Assembly: GCF_001854185.1 (NCBI RefSeq)
Contig: NZ_CP017603.1
Coordinates: 3,286,001-3,350,000, forward strand
Length of the DNA: 64,000 bases
Direction: 5' to 3'
DNA from: Clostridium formicaceticum
Lineage (GTDB): Bacteria; Bacillota; Clostridia; Peptostreptococcales; Natronincolaceae
Of this stretch, positions 1 to 8,393 are shown in pieces (within the stretch, counting starts at the first letter, position 1; each line of letters begins with the position of its first letter). The notes beneath the pieces are model-generated. The model did no database searches and had not been told where the DNA came from. It saw nothing but the letters and a program-made list of their open reading frames with translations. The position numbers were made by a program, and so were the translations under genes.

Positions 1-251
1 TGCATCAAAAAATATTCTTATATAAAGAAAATTTAAGAAATACAGTAGAACGATTAAATAGTTTAAATCCACTTTCAGTATTTTCAAGGGGGTATGCTGT
101 AGTCACTGACCCCCATGGGAAAATCATTAAAAGTGTTGCAGAAGTAAAGGAAGATTATCTTATGAAAATTCGTTTATTAGATGGAAGTATCACCACCAAG
201 GTAATAGAGGTAGAAAAGGAGGACAAACCCCTTGAGAAAACTAAGCTATGA
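1..251 (+). CDS. xseA: Exodeoxyribonuclease VII large subunit, C-terminal end (partial)
   Basis: Only the last 83 codons are present; the 5' part lies outside the window. The reading frame runs from base 3 to the TGA at 249-251. It carries the C-terminal NPLSVFSRGYAVV segment typical of XseA, followed by the short beta-rich tail (KIIKSVAEV...). XseA is the nuclease-bearing subunit of exonuclease VII, which degrades single-stranded DNA to oligonucleotides and works with many XseB subunits. The 3' end overlaps xseB by 20 bp, and the xseB ribosome-binding site (AAGGAGG) lies inside this gene, which suggests translational coupling. The assignment is firm because xseB and ispA follow directly. Confidence 0.93.
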   Translation, partial: HQKIFLYKENLRNTVERLNSLNPLSVFSRGYAVVTDPHGKIIKSVAEVKEDYLMKIRLLDGSITTKVIEVEKEDKPLEKTKL

Positions 252-459
252 AAAAGCACTAAAGCGATTAGAAGAAGTGATTCAACAGTTAGAAAGTAAA
301 GAATTATCTCTAGAAGATTCCTTAAAATTATTTCAAGAGGGAATCGATTTATATAGAATTTGTAACACAAAACTAAATGAAGTAGAAGAAAAAATTATGA
401 TAATTATTGAAGAAAACGGAGAAATTAAAAATATTCCATTTACAGATATGGAGGTCTAA
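232..459 (+). CDS. xseB: Exodeoxyribonuclease VII small subunit
   Basis: A 75-aa protein starting at TTG 232, placed 8-9 nt after an AAGGAGG ribosome-binding site inside the end of xseA. It has the family layout: short, highly charged, helical, with the YEKALKRLEEVIQQLE segment near residues 6-20 and LSLEDSLKLFQEG near 26-38. Several XseB copies bind one XseA and are required for exonuclease VII activity on single-stranded DNA. Its 75-residue length is normal. Only 2 nt separate its stop codon from the start of ispA, so the three genes are one transcription unit. Confidence 0.95.
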   Translation: MRKLSYEKALKRLEEVIQQLESKELSLEDSLKLFQEGIDLYRICNTKLNEVEEKIMIIIEENGEIKNIPFTDMEV

Positions 460-461
460 CC

Positions 462-1349
462 ATGGATTGGAGAAATCAGCTAAATGTTTATATAGATAGT
501 ATTAATGTGGCGCTAGGGAGGTACATACAAGTAAGAGATACTAAAAATAAAACCTTAGTTGAAGCAATGAATTATAGTTTAATGGCAGGAGGAAAACGGT
601 TAAGGCCTGTATTAGCATTGGCTTCCTATGAGATTTTTAATGATGTGCTAGAAGAAATCTTGCCTTATGCCTGTGGTATAGAGATGATTCATACTTATTC
701 TTTGGTTCATGATGATTTACCAGCAATGGATAATGATGACTATCGTAGAGGCAAGTTAACGAATCATAAGGTTTTTGGAGAAGGAATAGCTATTTTAGCG
801 GGGGATGGATTGTTAAATTATGCTTTTGAAATCATGTTGCAGGATGCAGTAAAAAGAGATCCCATAAAGCCTTATGTTGAAAGTATAAAGGTAATTGCCC
901 AAGCAGCAGGTATCAATGGCATGATAGGTGGACAAGTAGTGGACCTTGAAAGTGAGAATCAAAAAATTGATGCTAAAACCTTGGATTATATACACTTAAA
1001 CAAAACGGCAGCTTTGATAGCAGCACCTCTAAAAGTAGGAGCAATCATTGGGAAGGCTAAGGAAGAAGATATAAAAAACATGGAGGAGATAGGAAATATT
1101 TTGGGACTAGCTTTCCAGATAAGGGATGATATTTTGGATATTGAAGGGGAACAGGAAAAACTAGGAAAAAATATAGGTAGTGATGAAAGCAAAAATAAAT
1201 CTACTTATCCTGCAATCTATGGCTTGGAATATTCTAAAAAAAAGGTAAGGGAATTAACCTCTGAGGCAAATCGGAAAATAAGCCAATACGCCGATAAATC
1301 CAAATTTTTATTTGAGTTAAGTAATTACTTAGTGCATAGGGAGTCTTAA
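462..1349 (+). CDS. ispA: Farnesyl/geranyl diphosphate synthase
   Basis: A 295-aa short-chain trans-prenyl diphosphate synthase that condenses IPP with allylic diphosphates to make farnesyl diphosphate for undecaprenyl and quinone synthesis. Visible motifs are GGKRLRP (43-49), the first aspartate-rich motif DDLPAMD (84-90), and the second DDILD near residue 223. These bind Mg2+ and the diphosphates. Length is normal for IspA/YqiD. It starts at ATG 462, 2 nt after xseB, with GGAGG just upstream. It is cotranscribed with dxs further downstream, so an early and a late step of isoprenoid synthesis share the operon. Exact chain length of the product cannot be read from the sequence. Confidence 0.95.
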   Translation: MDWRNQLNVYIDSINVALGRYIQVRDTKNKTLVEAMNYSLMAGGKRLRPVLALASYEIFNDVLEEILPYACGIEMIHTYSLVHDDLPAMDNDDYRRGKLTNHKVFGEGIAILAGDGLLNYAFEIMLQDAVKRDPIKPYVESIKVIAQAAGINGMIGGQVVDLESENQKIDAKTLDYIHLNKTAALIAAPLKVGAIIGKAKEEDIKNMEEIGNILGLAFQIRDDILDIEGEQEKLGKNIGSDESKNKSTYPAIYGLEYSKKKVRELTSEANRKISQYADKSKFLFELSNYLVHRES

Positions 1350-1369
1350 TAATATAAGGAGGTAAATCA

Positions 1370-1819
1370 GTGGATTTTTTAGATGCTATTTTTAACAACA
1401 GAATATTATGGACCTCTATTTTGGCATGGTTTATAGCACAGTCTTTAAAGGTAATACATACATTTATTGTAGATAAGCGATTTAATGCTTCAAGGTTTGT
1501 GGGTTCTGGGGGAATGCCTAGCTCTCACTCAGCCTTTGTTATGGGACTAACTACTGCAACAGGAAAAACCCATGGATGGGATTCAACAATATTTGCCATT
1601 TGCCTTGGCTTTTCTTTAATTGTTATGTATGATGCAGCTGGCGTTAGAAACGCTGTAGGAAAACAGGCCATTATCCTTAATAAGGTAATAGAAGGTATTC
1701 ATCATAAAACAGAAAAAAAGGTTACAGAACAAAGATTAAAGGAGCTAATAGGGCATACACCCATTGAGGTAATGGCAGGCGCTATTTTAGGCATCCTAAT
1801 AGGAAATTTCATGGTTTGA
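1370..1819 (+). CDS. DUF212 / divergent PAP2-family membrane protein (YuiD-like)
   Basis: A 149-aa hydrophobic protein starting at GTG 1370 behind AAGGAGG. It matches the DUF212 family, distant relatives of type 2 phosphatidic acid phosphatases. Seen motifs are SGGMPSSHSAF (about 46-56), which resembles the PAP2 SGH signature, and YDAAGVRNAVGKQA (about 90-103). Three or four membrane segments are likely. The family has been suggested to act on lipid or prenyl phosphates, and its place between ispA and dxs would fit a role with polyprenyl phosphates, but that is inference. The promoter for the following RNA overlaps its stop codon. Confidence 0.85.
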   Translation: MDFLDAIFNNRILWTSILAWFIAQSLKVIHTFIVDKRFNASRFVGSGGMPSSHSAFVMGLTTATGKTHGWDSTIFAICLGFSLIVMYDAAGVRNAVGKQAIILNKVIEGIHHKTEKKVTEQRLKELIGHTPIEVMAGAILGILIGNFMV

Positions 1820-1844
1820 TAAATATGTTAGCATATGCTATAAT
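1816..1844 (+). promoter_or_regulatory. Sigma-A promoter for the OLE RNA
   Basis: A -35 element TTGATA (1816-1821) and a -10 element TATAAT (1839-1844) are separated by exactly 17 nt, with a TGC extended -10 directly before TATAAT. Transcription would start near 1851. The -35 element overlaps the stop codon of the upstream DUF212 gene. This suggests the OLE RNA is made from its own promoter inside the operon as well as by read-through. Confidence 0.75.
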
Positions 1845-1851
1845 GTTTGCT

Positions 1852-2475
1852 ATATTATCGTTAGTGGTACAGTATTCTAGTCAGTTGAATTAACTTGGAA
1901 GACGGGCCTAAAAATCCGTTGAAGGGCACATCGATGAAGTTCTTGGTTTCGGCTTCTGACGCCCAGTCGGGGGTTGTTTCTGAGAGTAAGGAGATGGGGG
2001 CGATCCGCAAAGGCATGCGGGCGATGACCCTTGCTCCGTGGAGGCCACTTGAAGTTTTCATGACTTCAATGGTAGAAACCTATCAATTTGTGCGGAGAGT
2101 GCGAAGGATAGCGTAGCCTGCCTTGCGTGGGATAGGGAGATGAGTAGATCAGGTTTTTGATATCAGGGCCCGATGGAGAAAATCATTGCTACTTGAAATC
2201 TATTCTGCAAAAGAGGCTAAGAGTTGATGAAAACTGTTGAGGAAAACTCCTAGACTGTTCTGTTTAGAAGCATAATAAGGATTACAGTGCGGACTAAGTG
2301 GTACTCCAGTCCTGTCTATGGTGACAAGACAGAGATTGATTTAAAGGGAAACCGCTGCTATGGCGACAGGCAGTATTGATCTGGGAAATCCTACTGGACC
2401 TAAGCCGTAAAATTTACTTATTATGCTACCACTACGACTTAAAGCTGATAGCGAGCGTGCTATCAGCTTTAAGTT
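1852..2475 (+). ncRNA. ole: OLE RNA (ornate large extremophilic RNA)
   Basis: About 620 nt without a credible gene and clearly richer in G+C than the neighbours, between the DUF212 gene and a small membrane protein gene in the ispA-dxs operon. Position, length and partner gene match the OLE RNA class of anaerobic and alkaliphilic Firmicutes, which is normally followed by the OLE-associated protein gene. Local pairing is easy to see, for example CCTGTCT/AGACAGAG around 2312-2336, CTGCTATGGCGACAGGCAG near 2354-2372 and a 14-bp terminal hairpin at 2438-2473. Known OLE RNAs form a membrane-located ribonucleoprotein with OapA and are linked to tolerance of Mg2+, cold and short-chain alcohols. The 5' end is inferred from the promoter at 1816-1844 and the 3' end from the hairpin. 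The assignment rests on context, size and recalled features, not an alignment. Confidence 0.88.
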
Positions 2476-2480
2476 TATTT
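2438..2480 (+). terminator. Hairpin at the 3' end of OLE RNA
   Basis: A perfect 14-bp stem (2438-2451 with 2460-2473, arm CTTAAAGCTGATAG) with an 8-nt loop, followed by TTTATTT. It could end or process the OLE transcript. The U-run is broken, so partial read-through into oapA is likely. Confidence 0.7.
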
Positions 2481-2511
2481 AACTATTGTGCCACTAGGTG
2501 GAGGGATACTG

Positions 2512-3138
2512 TTGTCTAAAAATAACGAAAATGGGAAAAAAGCAAATTATGATATCAGTGATATTTGGCAAAAATATAATTTAAAGTGGGTTATTCTTGT
2601 TTCCATTTGGACCTTTATATTAACGATTATTATTACTATTATAGCAGAGATGCTTTTTATTAATACAAGGGTTATATTTGCTTTTATGATTCTTATTGTG
2701 ATTATATTCACTGGGGTTATGAGTGATATGGTGGGAATTGCGGTTACTGTAGCTTCGGAAAGACCCTTTCATGCTATGGCAGCAGATCGGGTTAAGGGAG
2801 CAAAATATGCCATCAGGCTATTAAAAAATGCTGGACCAGTATCTAATTTCTGCAATGATGTTATAGGAGATATTTGCGGCATTGTTAGTGGCGTTGCGGG
2901 GATCAATATTATATTACAGCTTCAGAGTGACGTTATAAATCGTAGCCTTTTAACTATCATCATGAGTGGTTTTATCGCATCCTTAACTGTGGGGGGAAAG
3001 GCCATTGGTAAGGGAATTGCCATTCTACAATCCCATACAATTGTTTTTAATACAGCCAAGGTTTTAGATTTTTTAGATGAGAAACTAAGTCTTAAATTAT
3101 TCTCTAAACCAAATAAAAAAAATAGGAAAGAGAGATGA
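2512..3138 (+). CDS. oapA: OLE-associated membrane protein OapA
   Basis: A 208-aa protein lying immediately downstream of the OLE RNA. The start is set at TTG 2512 because GGTGGAGGG lies 6-7 nt before it; a GTG at 2488 in frame would precede that site. It has hydrophobic segments at about 26-48, 52-77, 120-137 and 144-165, a very basic tail (KPNKKNRKER), and a DxxxD motif (D116, D120) of the kind described as conserved in OAP proteins. In studied species OapA binds OLE RNA and brings it to the membrane. It overlaps dxs by 4 bp (ATGA), so protein and RNA sit within the isoprenoid operon. Identification is by position, size, topology and motif. Confidence 0.88.
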   Translation: MSKNNENGKKANYDISDIWQKYNLKWVILVSIWTFILTIIITIIAEMLFINTRVIFAFMILIVIIFTGVMSDMVGIAVTVASERPFHAMAADRVKGAKYAIRLLKNAGPVSNFCNDVIGDICGIVSGVAGINIILQLQSDVINRSLLTIIMSGFIASLTVGGKAIGKGIAILQSHTIVFNTAKVLDFLDEKLSLKLFSKPNKKNRKER

Positions 3139-5042
3139 TCCGCATGTATAAAATTTTAGAACAAATCAACTCTCCTGATGATTTAAAAAAGTTGAAAAAT
3201 AACGAAATAAAGATTTTAGCAGAAGATATTAGGAGATTTTTGGTTGATTCTGTTTCTAAAACAGGAGGGCACTTAGCTTCCAACCTTGGGGTTGTAGAAC
3301 TGACTTTAGCTTTACATACAGTTTTTAATACCCTAGAAGATAAAATTGTTTGGGACGTAGGACATCAAAGCTATGTGCATAAGATATTAACTGATAGGAA
3401 ACCTCAATTTCATACCATCAGACAATATAAAGGTATTAGTGGATTTCCTAAGAGATATGAAAGTCCTCATGATCACTTTGATACCGGCCACAGTAGCACT
3501 TCCATCTCGGCTGCGCTGGGTTTAGCCAGTGCTAGGGATTTAAATAAAGATAAGTATGCTGTTGTTGCTGTAATTGGCGATGGAGCCTTAACAGGAGGCA
3601 TGGCCTTTGAAGCCTTAAACCATGCTGGACAAAGCAAAAAAAATCTCATTGTTATTTTAAACGATAACGAAATGTCCATATCTGAAAATGTTGGAGGGCT
3701 ATCAAATTACTTAAACAAAATCAGGACAAATACAGTTTATTCTAAGGTAAAGGGGGATGTGGAAAATTTAATTACCAGCATACCTGCTATTGGAAAGACG
3801 GTTATAAAAACTGCAGGAAAAGCAAAAGACTGTATTAAATATCTTTTTGTTCCAGGCGCTTTGTTTGAAGAACTAGGTTTCAAGTATATTGGACCAATAG
3901 ATGGTCACAATTATAGTGAAATTTGCAAGGTTTTAAAGAGCTGCAAAAACATACCTGGACCCATATTATTGCATGTGATGACACAAAAAGGAAAAGGATA
4001 TGCTTTAGCTGAAAAATTTCCTGATAAGTTTCATGGTGTAAATCCATTTAAGATAGAGACGGGGAAACCTATTTCTTCTAACAAAAATATTACTTATTCA
4101 GAGGTTGCAGGCAATACTTTAGTAGCTTGTGCTGAAAAGGACAAAAGAGTCGTAGCTATTACTGCCGCTATGCCGGGCGGGACAGGATTATCACCCTTTG
4201 CAAAACGTTTTCCAGAAAGATTTTTTGATGTAGGTATTGCAGAGCAACATGCGGTTACATTTGCTGCTGGTATGGCGGTTTCAGGCTATAAGCCGTGTTT
4301 TGCTGTATATTCTACTTTTTTACAAAGGGCCTATGATCAAGTGGTTCATGATGTGTGTTTACAAAACTTACCGGTGATTTTTTTAATAGATAGAGCAGGT
4401 TTAGTAGGAAATGATGGTGAAACCCATCACGGAAGCTTTGACATTTCCTTTTTGTCTCCTGTTCCTAATCTAACCATCATGTCTCCTAAAAACGGATGGG
4501 AGCTAGAGAAAATGATAGAATTTGCTATGCAGCATCACGGTCCTGTAGCCATAAGATATCCTCGGGGATCTGCTATAACGATGGAGAATTCTATAAAAAA
4601 TCCTATTGCTTTGGGAAAAAGTGAAATTTTATATGAAGGTGGTAATGATGCCTTCATTATAGCAGTAGGCCATATGAATGCTTATGCATTAAAAATCTGT
4701 GAGGAATTAAAAGAAAAAAGTATTGGAAGCACCTTATGTAACTTTAGATTTATAAAGCCAATGGATGAAACGATGCTGATAAAACAGGTGAAAAATCATA
4801 AAAAAGTCTATGTCATAGAGGATAATGCAAAAATAGGTGGGGTGGGAAGCCAAATACAGGCACTTCTCAATAATTATAGGATACTTAAAGAAGTAAATAC
4901 TATAGGATTGCCGGATGCCTTTATTGAACATGGGGATGTTAATACCTTATATCAGCTTTATGGCTTAAGTATAGAAGAGATCGTCAATAGAATAACAGAA
5001 GATTTTGCATCAAAAAACTTTAAAAATATAAGAATACGTTAA
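3135..5042 (+). CDS. dxs: 1-deoxy-D-xylulose-5-phosphate synthase
   Basis: A 635-aa thiamine-diphosphate enzyme that condenses pyruvate and glyceraldehyde 3-phosphate, the first step of the MEP isoprenoid pathway. The TPP motif is present as GDGALTGG (148-155) followed by NDN (176-178). GHQSYVHKILTDR (76-88) and TGHSSTSISAALG (117-129) are the conserved substrate and cofactor loops, and the transketolase catalytic glutamate is in GIAEQHAV (E370). Length is normal. It starts at ATG 3135 inside the stop of oapA (ATGA overlap); ATG 3144 is a possible second start. The MEP pathway also needs IspA, encoded in the same operon. Confidence 0.97.
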   Translation: MIRMYKILEQINSPDDLKKLKNNEIKILAEDIRRFLVDSVSKTGGHLASNLGVVELTLALHTVFNTLEDKIVWDVGHQSYVHKILTDRKPQFHTIRQYKGISGFPKRYESPHDHFDTGHSSTSISAALGLASARDLNKDKYAVVAVIGDGALTGGMAFEALNHAGQSKKNLIVILNDNEMSISENVGGLSNYLNKIRTNTVYSKVKGDVENLITSIPAIGKTVIKTAGKAKDCIKYLFVPGALFEELGFKYIGPIDGHNYSEICKVLKSCKNIPGPILLHVMTQKGKGYALAEKFPDKFHGVNPFKIETGKPISSNKNITYSEVAGNTLVACAEKDKRVVAITAAMPGGTGLSPFAKRFPERFFDVGIAEQHAVTFAAGMAVSGYKPCFAVYSTFLQRAYDQVVHDVCLQNLPVIFLIDRAGLVGNDGETHHGSFDISFLSPVPNLTIMSPKNGWELEKMIEFAMQHHGPVAIRYPRGSAITMENSIKNPIALGKSEILYEGGNDAFIIAVGHMNAYALKICEELKEKSIGSTLCNFRFIKPMDETMLIKQVKNHKKVYVIEDNAKIGGVGSQIQALLNNYRILKEVNTIGLPDAFIEHGDVNTLYQLYGLSIEEIVNRITEDFASKNFKNIRIR

Positions 5043-5059
5043 ATAGGAGTAATGTGTTG

Positions 5060-5875
5060 ATGGATAAATTAAGATTAGATACGCTTTTGGTGGAAAAAGG
5101 ATATTTTGATAGCAGAGAAAAAGCTCGGCGTACGATTATGGCGGGCTTAGTTTTTATAGATCAACAAAAGACTGATAAGCCTGGAACAAAGGTAAGCAGC
5201 GATTGTAACATTTTAGTAAAAGGCAATGCTATTCCCTACGTTAGTAGAGGGGGACTAAAGCTTGAAAAGGCTATGAAGGAATTTCATATTGATTTAAGGG
5301 ATAAGGTTTGTTTAGATATTGGCGCTTCAACCGGCGGGTTTACAGATTGTATGCTTCAAAATGCTGCTGCGAAGGTTTATGCTATTGATGTAGGTTATGG
5401 CCAGTTAGATTGGAAACTACGGCAAGATCCAAGGGTGGTTGTAATGGAACGAAGAAATATTCGTTATGTAGAGCCCCAGGAACTGGAGGAATTAGGGGAT
5501 TTTGCCTCTATTGATGTATCCTTTATCTCTCTGAAGCTAGTGCTTCCGGTGGTGAAAACCCTACTAAAGGCATCTTTATCAGAAATTGTTGCTCTAGTAA
5601 AGCCTCAATTTGAAGCCGGTAAGGAAAAGGTAGGAAAAAAAGGTGTGGTGAAAGATATAAATGTTCATAGGGAAGTAGTTGAGGGTATAATAAATTATGC
5701 AAGGTCTTTAGGATTTCACATACGAGATTTTTCTTATTCTCCTATTAAGGGGCCAGAGGGAAATATTGAATATTTATTACATATGCAAATAAATCCCTCG
5801 TCAGATCAAGGTGTTACCCAGGAAGAAATAGATAGAATAATTTCTGAGTCTCATGAATCTTTAGAGGGTATATAA
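5060..5875 (+). CDS. tlyA: TlyA family rRNA 2'-O-methyltransferase / hemolysin-like protein
   Basis: A 271-aa protein with an N-terminal S4 RNA-binding domain (about 3-65, RLDTLLVEKGYFDSREKA) and an FtsJ/RrmJ-type SAM-dependent methyltransferase domain from about residue 80, with the SAM motif LDIGASTGGFTDCML. TlyA enzymes methylate ribose in 16S and 23S rRNA. ATG 5060 is chosen because TAGGAG lies 10 nt upstream; GTG 5054 and TTG 5057 are closer and poorer. In many Clostridia a NAD kinase gene sits between tlyA and argR; here argR follows directly after 153 nt. Confidence 0.93.
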   Translation: MDKLRLDTLLVEKGYFDSREKARRTIMAGLVFIDQQKTDKPGTKVSSDCNILVKGNAIPYVSRGGLKLEKAMKEFHIDLRDKVCLDIGASTGGFTDCMLQNAAAKVYAIDVGYGQLDWKLRQDPRVVVMERRNIRYVEPQELEELGDFASIDVSFISLKLVLPVVKTLLKASLSEIVALVKPQFEAGKEKVGKKGVVKDINVHREVVEGIINYARSLGFHIRDFSYSPIKGPEGNIEYLLHMQINPSSDQGVTQEEIDRIISESHESLEGI

Positions 5876-5957
5876 GATTTCTTTTAAAATAAGAAGAATT
5901 TATTTTCTTTGAAGGAAAAAGTTTTTTTTTGAAGAATAAAGTATATATAATGTTTTT

Positions 5958-5973
5958 TGTAAATAAATATACA
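5958..5973 (+). promoter_or_regulatory. Possible ARG box upstream of argR
   Basis: The sequence TGTAAATAAATATACA is a short dyad (TGTA-N8-TACA) rich in A+T, 56 nt before the argR start codon. It resembles ArgR operators and could serve autoregulation. Such AT-rich dyads are common by chance in this genome, so this is a weak call. Confidence 0.3.
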
Positions 5974-6028
5974 TGTTTTCATTGATAGACCGATGGAGAC
6001 TTTTTAACATTTGATAAGGAGGATGTCT

Positions 6029-6478
6029 ATGAAATATACTAGGCATGCAAAAATTTTAGAGATCATAGATAACAAAGAGATCGAAACCCAAGAAGAACTG
6101 TCGGAGGAATTGAAAAAAATTGGCTTAAATGTTACGCAAGCCACTGTTTCAAGAGACATTAAAGAATTGAGACTGATTAAAGTAATGTCTAAAAGCGGAA
6201 AATATAAATATGCTACGCTAAACAGCCAGGAAAATATTTTATCTGACAGGTTAGTGAGGTTATTTAAAGATGCCATACTATCCTATGACCATGCCGGTAA
6301 TATTTTAGTTTTAAGAACCATACCAGCAGCAGCGCAGGCAGCTGCATCCGCTATAGATGCAGCAAATATGGAGGATATTGTCGGTACAGTTGCAGGTGAT
6401 GATACGATTTTTGTTGTCATAAGAGATGCGACAAAAATGGAGGAAATGATTGAAAAGTTTAGAAAACTAATGCGATAG
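6029..6478 (+). CDS. argR: Arginine repressor ArgR/AhrC
   Basis: A 149-aa transcription factor with an N-terminal winged helix (about 1-65, VTQATVSRDIKELRL being the recognition region) and a C-terminal oligomerisation and arginine-binding domain (about 80-149), including AAASAID and the GTVAGDDTIFVV strand-loop. It is a hexameric repressor of arginine synthesis and activator of its breakdown. ATG 6029 is chosen because a strong AAGGAGG (6016-6022) lies 6 nt upstream; the longer TTG 6011 start lies before that site. recN follows after 14 nt, the usual order in Firmicutes. Confidence 0.95.
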   Translation: MKYTRHAKILEIIDNKEIETQEELSEELKKIGLNVTQATVSRDIKELRLIKVMSKSGKYKYATLNSQENILSDRLVRLFKDAILSYDHAGNILVLRTIPAAAQAAASAIDAANMEDIVGTVAGDDTIFVVIRDATKMEEMIEKFRKLMR

Positions 6479-6492
6479 AATGGGGGGCCTTT

Positions 6493-8211
6493 ATGCTTTT
6501 GGAGCTGGAGGTAAAAGACTTTGCTTTAATTGATAAGTTAAACCTACATTTTGATAGTGGTTTAAATATACTGACGGGAGAAACAGGGGCAGGAAAATCG
6601 ATTATTATAGATGCAGTAAATATGGCTATCGGTGAGCGGGCAGATCGAGATTTTGTAAGATCTGGTAGCAAAAAATCAATGATACAAGCTGTTTTTTCTA
6701 CAAAGGATGTAACGGGCTTAAACAGTATTTTAGAAGAATACGGTATAGATTGGGAGGAAGAACAAACCCTCATCGTTACCAGGGAGATCCATGTAAATGG
6801 GAGAAGCGTCAGCAGAGTGAATGGTATCATTGTGAATCAAGGGGTGTTAAAACGCATTACTGAAAAGTTAATCGATATACACGGTCAGCATCAGCATCAG
6901 TCTTTATTAAATTCTGATTTTCATATAGATGTATTAGATGCTTATGGAGGAAAAAAAATTCAAGACTTGTTGAAACTTTTAGCAGAAAAGTATAAAAAAT
7001 ATGCATCTTTACAAAAAAAACTCAATTCTTTTTGTTACGACGAGATGGAGAGAGAGAGAAAAATCGATTTACTGAAGTTCCAAATTGAGGAAATCGATGG
7101 TGCTAAGCTGAAGATAGGAGAAGAGGAAGTGTTGCTTCAGCAAAAAAATCTTTTAAGTAATAGCGAAAAAATATATACAACGCTAGCCACCATCTATGAA
7201 GATTTCTACGATAGTACAATGCAGCCTTCTGTACTGGATCATATTTCAAGAAGTGTGAAATCTCTACAAAATCTTTCGTTGTTGGATGATGATCTAAACC
7301 ATTATTATACCACCTTGGAGGATATCCAGTATAGGCTTCAAGACATGGTAATGGAGGTGCGAAACTATAAGGACGGCATTGATTTTCATCCAGAAACACT
7401 GCAGGAAATCGAAAAAAGATTAGATATTCTTAATAATCTTAAAAGAAAATATGGCGCTTCTATTGAGGAAATTCTAGACTATAAAGAAAAGATTCAACAA
7501 GAATTAGATGATTATACCTATAGTGAGGAAAAAATAGAAGAAATAAAAAAAGAAATACAGAAAGAACAAAAAGAATTACAAGATTTATCTCTGGAGATTA
7601 GCAGCTTGAGAAATAAAGCCGCTAAGTCCTTCGAAGATGAACTCATAGATATTTTACAAAGTTTAAATATGAAAAAAGTATCTTTTTCTATTAAAATTAC
7701 GCAGCCTACAGATCCTGATGGCGAATATAGGATTACTGCTAAAGGCTTGGATAAAGTGGAGTTCATGTTATCTAGTAATGCAGGCGAACCGTTAAAGCCT
7801 CTTTCCAAAGTAGCCTCTGGGGGCGAAATGTCCAGGGTAATGCTGGCATTAAAAACAATACTAGCCCATGTAGATGGCATACCAACGTTAATATTTGATG
7901 AAATTGATTCAGGTATTAGTGGCCTAACTGCTCAGACAGTCGGTGAAAAGCTTTACCATATTTCAAAAAATCGTCAGGTCATATGCATTACGCATTTGCC
8001 TCAAATAGCTGCTATGGCAGATACACATTTTTTAATTGAAAAGGAAACAGAAGACAATACAACAAAAACCCATATCAATAAATTAGATCAAAAAACAAGG
8101 TTATACGAATTGGGAAGATTGTTGGGTGGAGAAATAACGGAAATTACTTTAAAGCATGCGGAAGAAATGATTGGTCATGCCGATAAAAAAATAAAAGCCG
8201 AAAAACCTTAA
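6493..8211 (+). CDS. recN: DNA repair protein RecN
   Basis: A 572-aa SMC-like ATPase that acts in recombinational repair of double-strand breaks. Walker A is GETGAGKS (29-36); the ABC signature (ASGGEMSRVMLALK) and Walker B (LIFDEIDSGISG) lie near residues 440-475. A long coiled coil rich in E and K runs from about 155 to 390. The conserved ITHLPQIAAMAD histidine switch follows. Length is normal. ATG 6493 has a GGGGGG-type ribosome-binding site about 6 nt upstream. An AGCCT hairpin with a T-run follows the gene, so it may end one transcription unit. Confidence 0.97.
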   Translation: MLLELEVKDFALIDKLNLHFDSGLNILTGETGAGKSIIIDAVNMAIGERADRDFVRSGSKKSMIQAVFSTKDVTGLNSILEEYGIDWEEEQTLIVTREIHVNGRSVSRVNGIIVNQGVLKRITEKLIDIHGQHQHQSLLNSDFHIDVLDAYGGKKIQDLLKLLAEKYKKYASLQKKLNSFCYDEMERERKIDLLKFQIEEIDGAKLKIGEEEVLLQQKNLLSNSEKIYTTLATIYEDFYDSTMQPSVLDHISRSVKSLQNLSLLDDDLNHYYTTLEDIQYRLQDMVMEVRNYKDGIDFHPETLQEIEKRLDILNNLKRKYGASIEEILDYKEKIQQELDDYTYSEEKIEEIKKEIQKEQKELQDLSLEISSLRNKAAKSFEDELIDILQSLNMKKVSFSIKITQPTDPDGEYRITAKGLDKVEFMLSSNAGEPLKPLSKVASGGEMSRVMLALKTILAHVDGIPTLIFDEIDSGISGLTAQTVGEKLYHISKNRQVICITHLPQIAAMADTHFLIEKETEDNTTKTHINKLDQKTRLYELGRLLGGEITEITLKHAEEMIGHADKKIKAEKP

Positions 8212-8213
8212 AT

Positions 8214-8240
8214 AGCCTGGAAATAGGCTTTTATTTTTTG
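8214..8240 (+). terminator. Probable intrinsic terminator after recN
   Basis: AGCCT (8214-8218) pairs with AGGCT (8225-8229) over a 6-nt loop, followed by TTTATTTTTT. The stem is short, so read-through to spoIVB is possible. Confidence 0.55.
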
Positions 8241-8393
8241 AAAAAACCAAAAAAGGATGATCATGACATCTTTATTATATTTTATATATTATAATCACTC
8301 TACGAAAAGGCCAAATTAATCATAGTAACTTCAATATGAGGATGAGCAAATTTATGAAGGGCTAGATTATGCTGGATTAGGAGAGTGATTTTT

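Noticed and set aside
1861-2116. Open frames on both strands within the OLE RNA (66-73 codons)
   Set aside because: No ribosome-binding sites, odd composition, and they lie in a structured RNA.
7103-7399. 98-codon minus-strand frame inside recN
   Set aside because: Antisense shadow of a clear recN reading frame; no ribosome-binding site.
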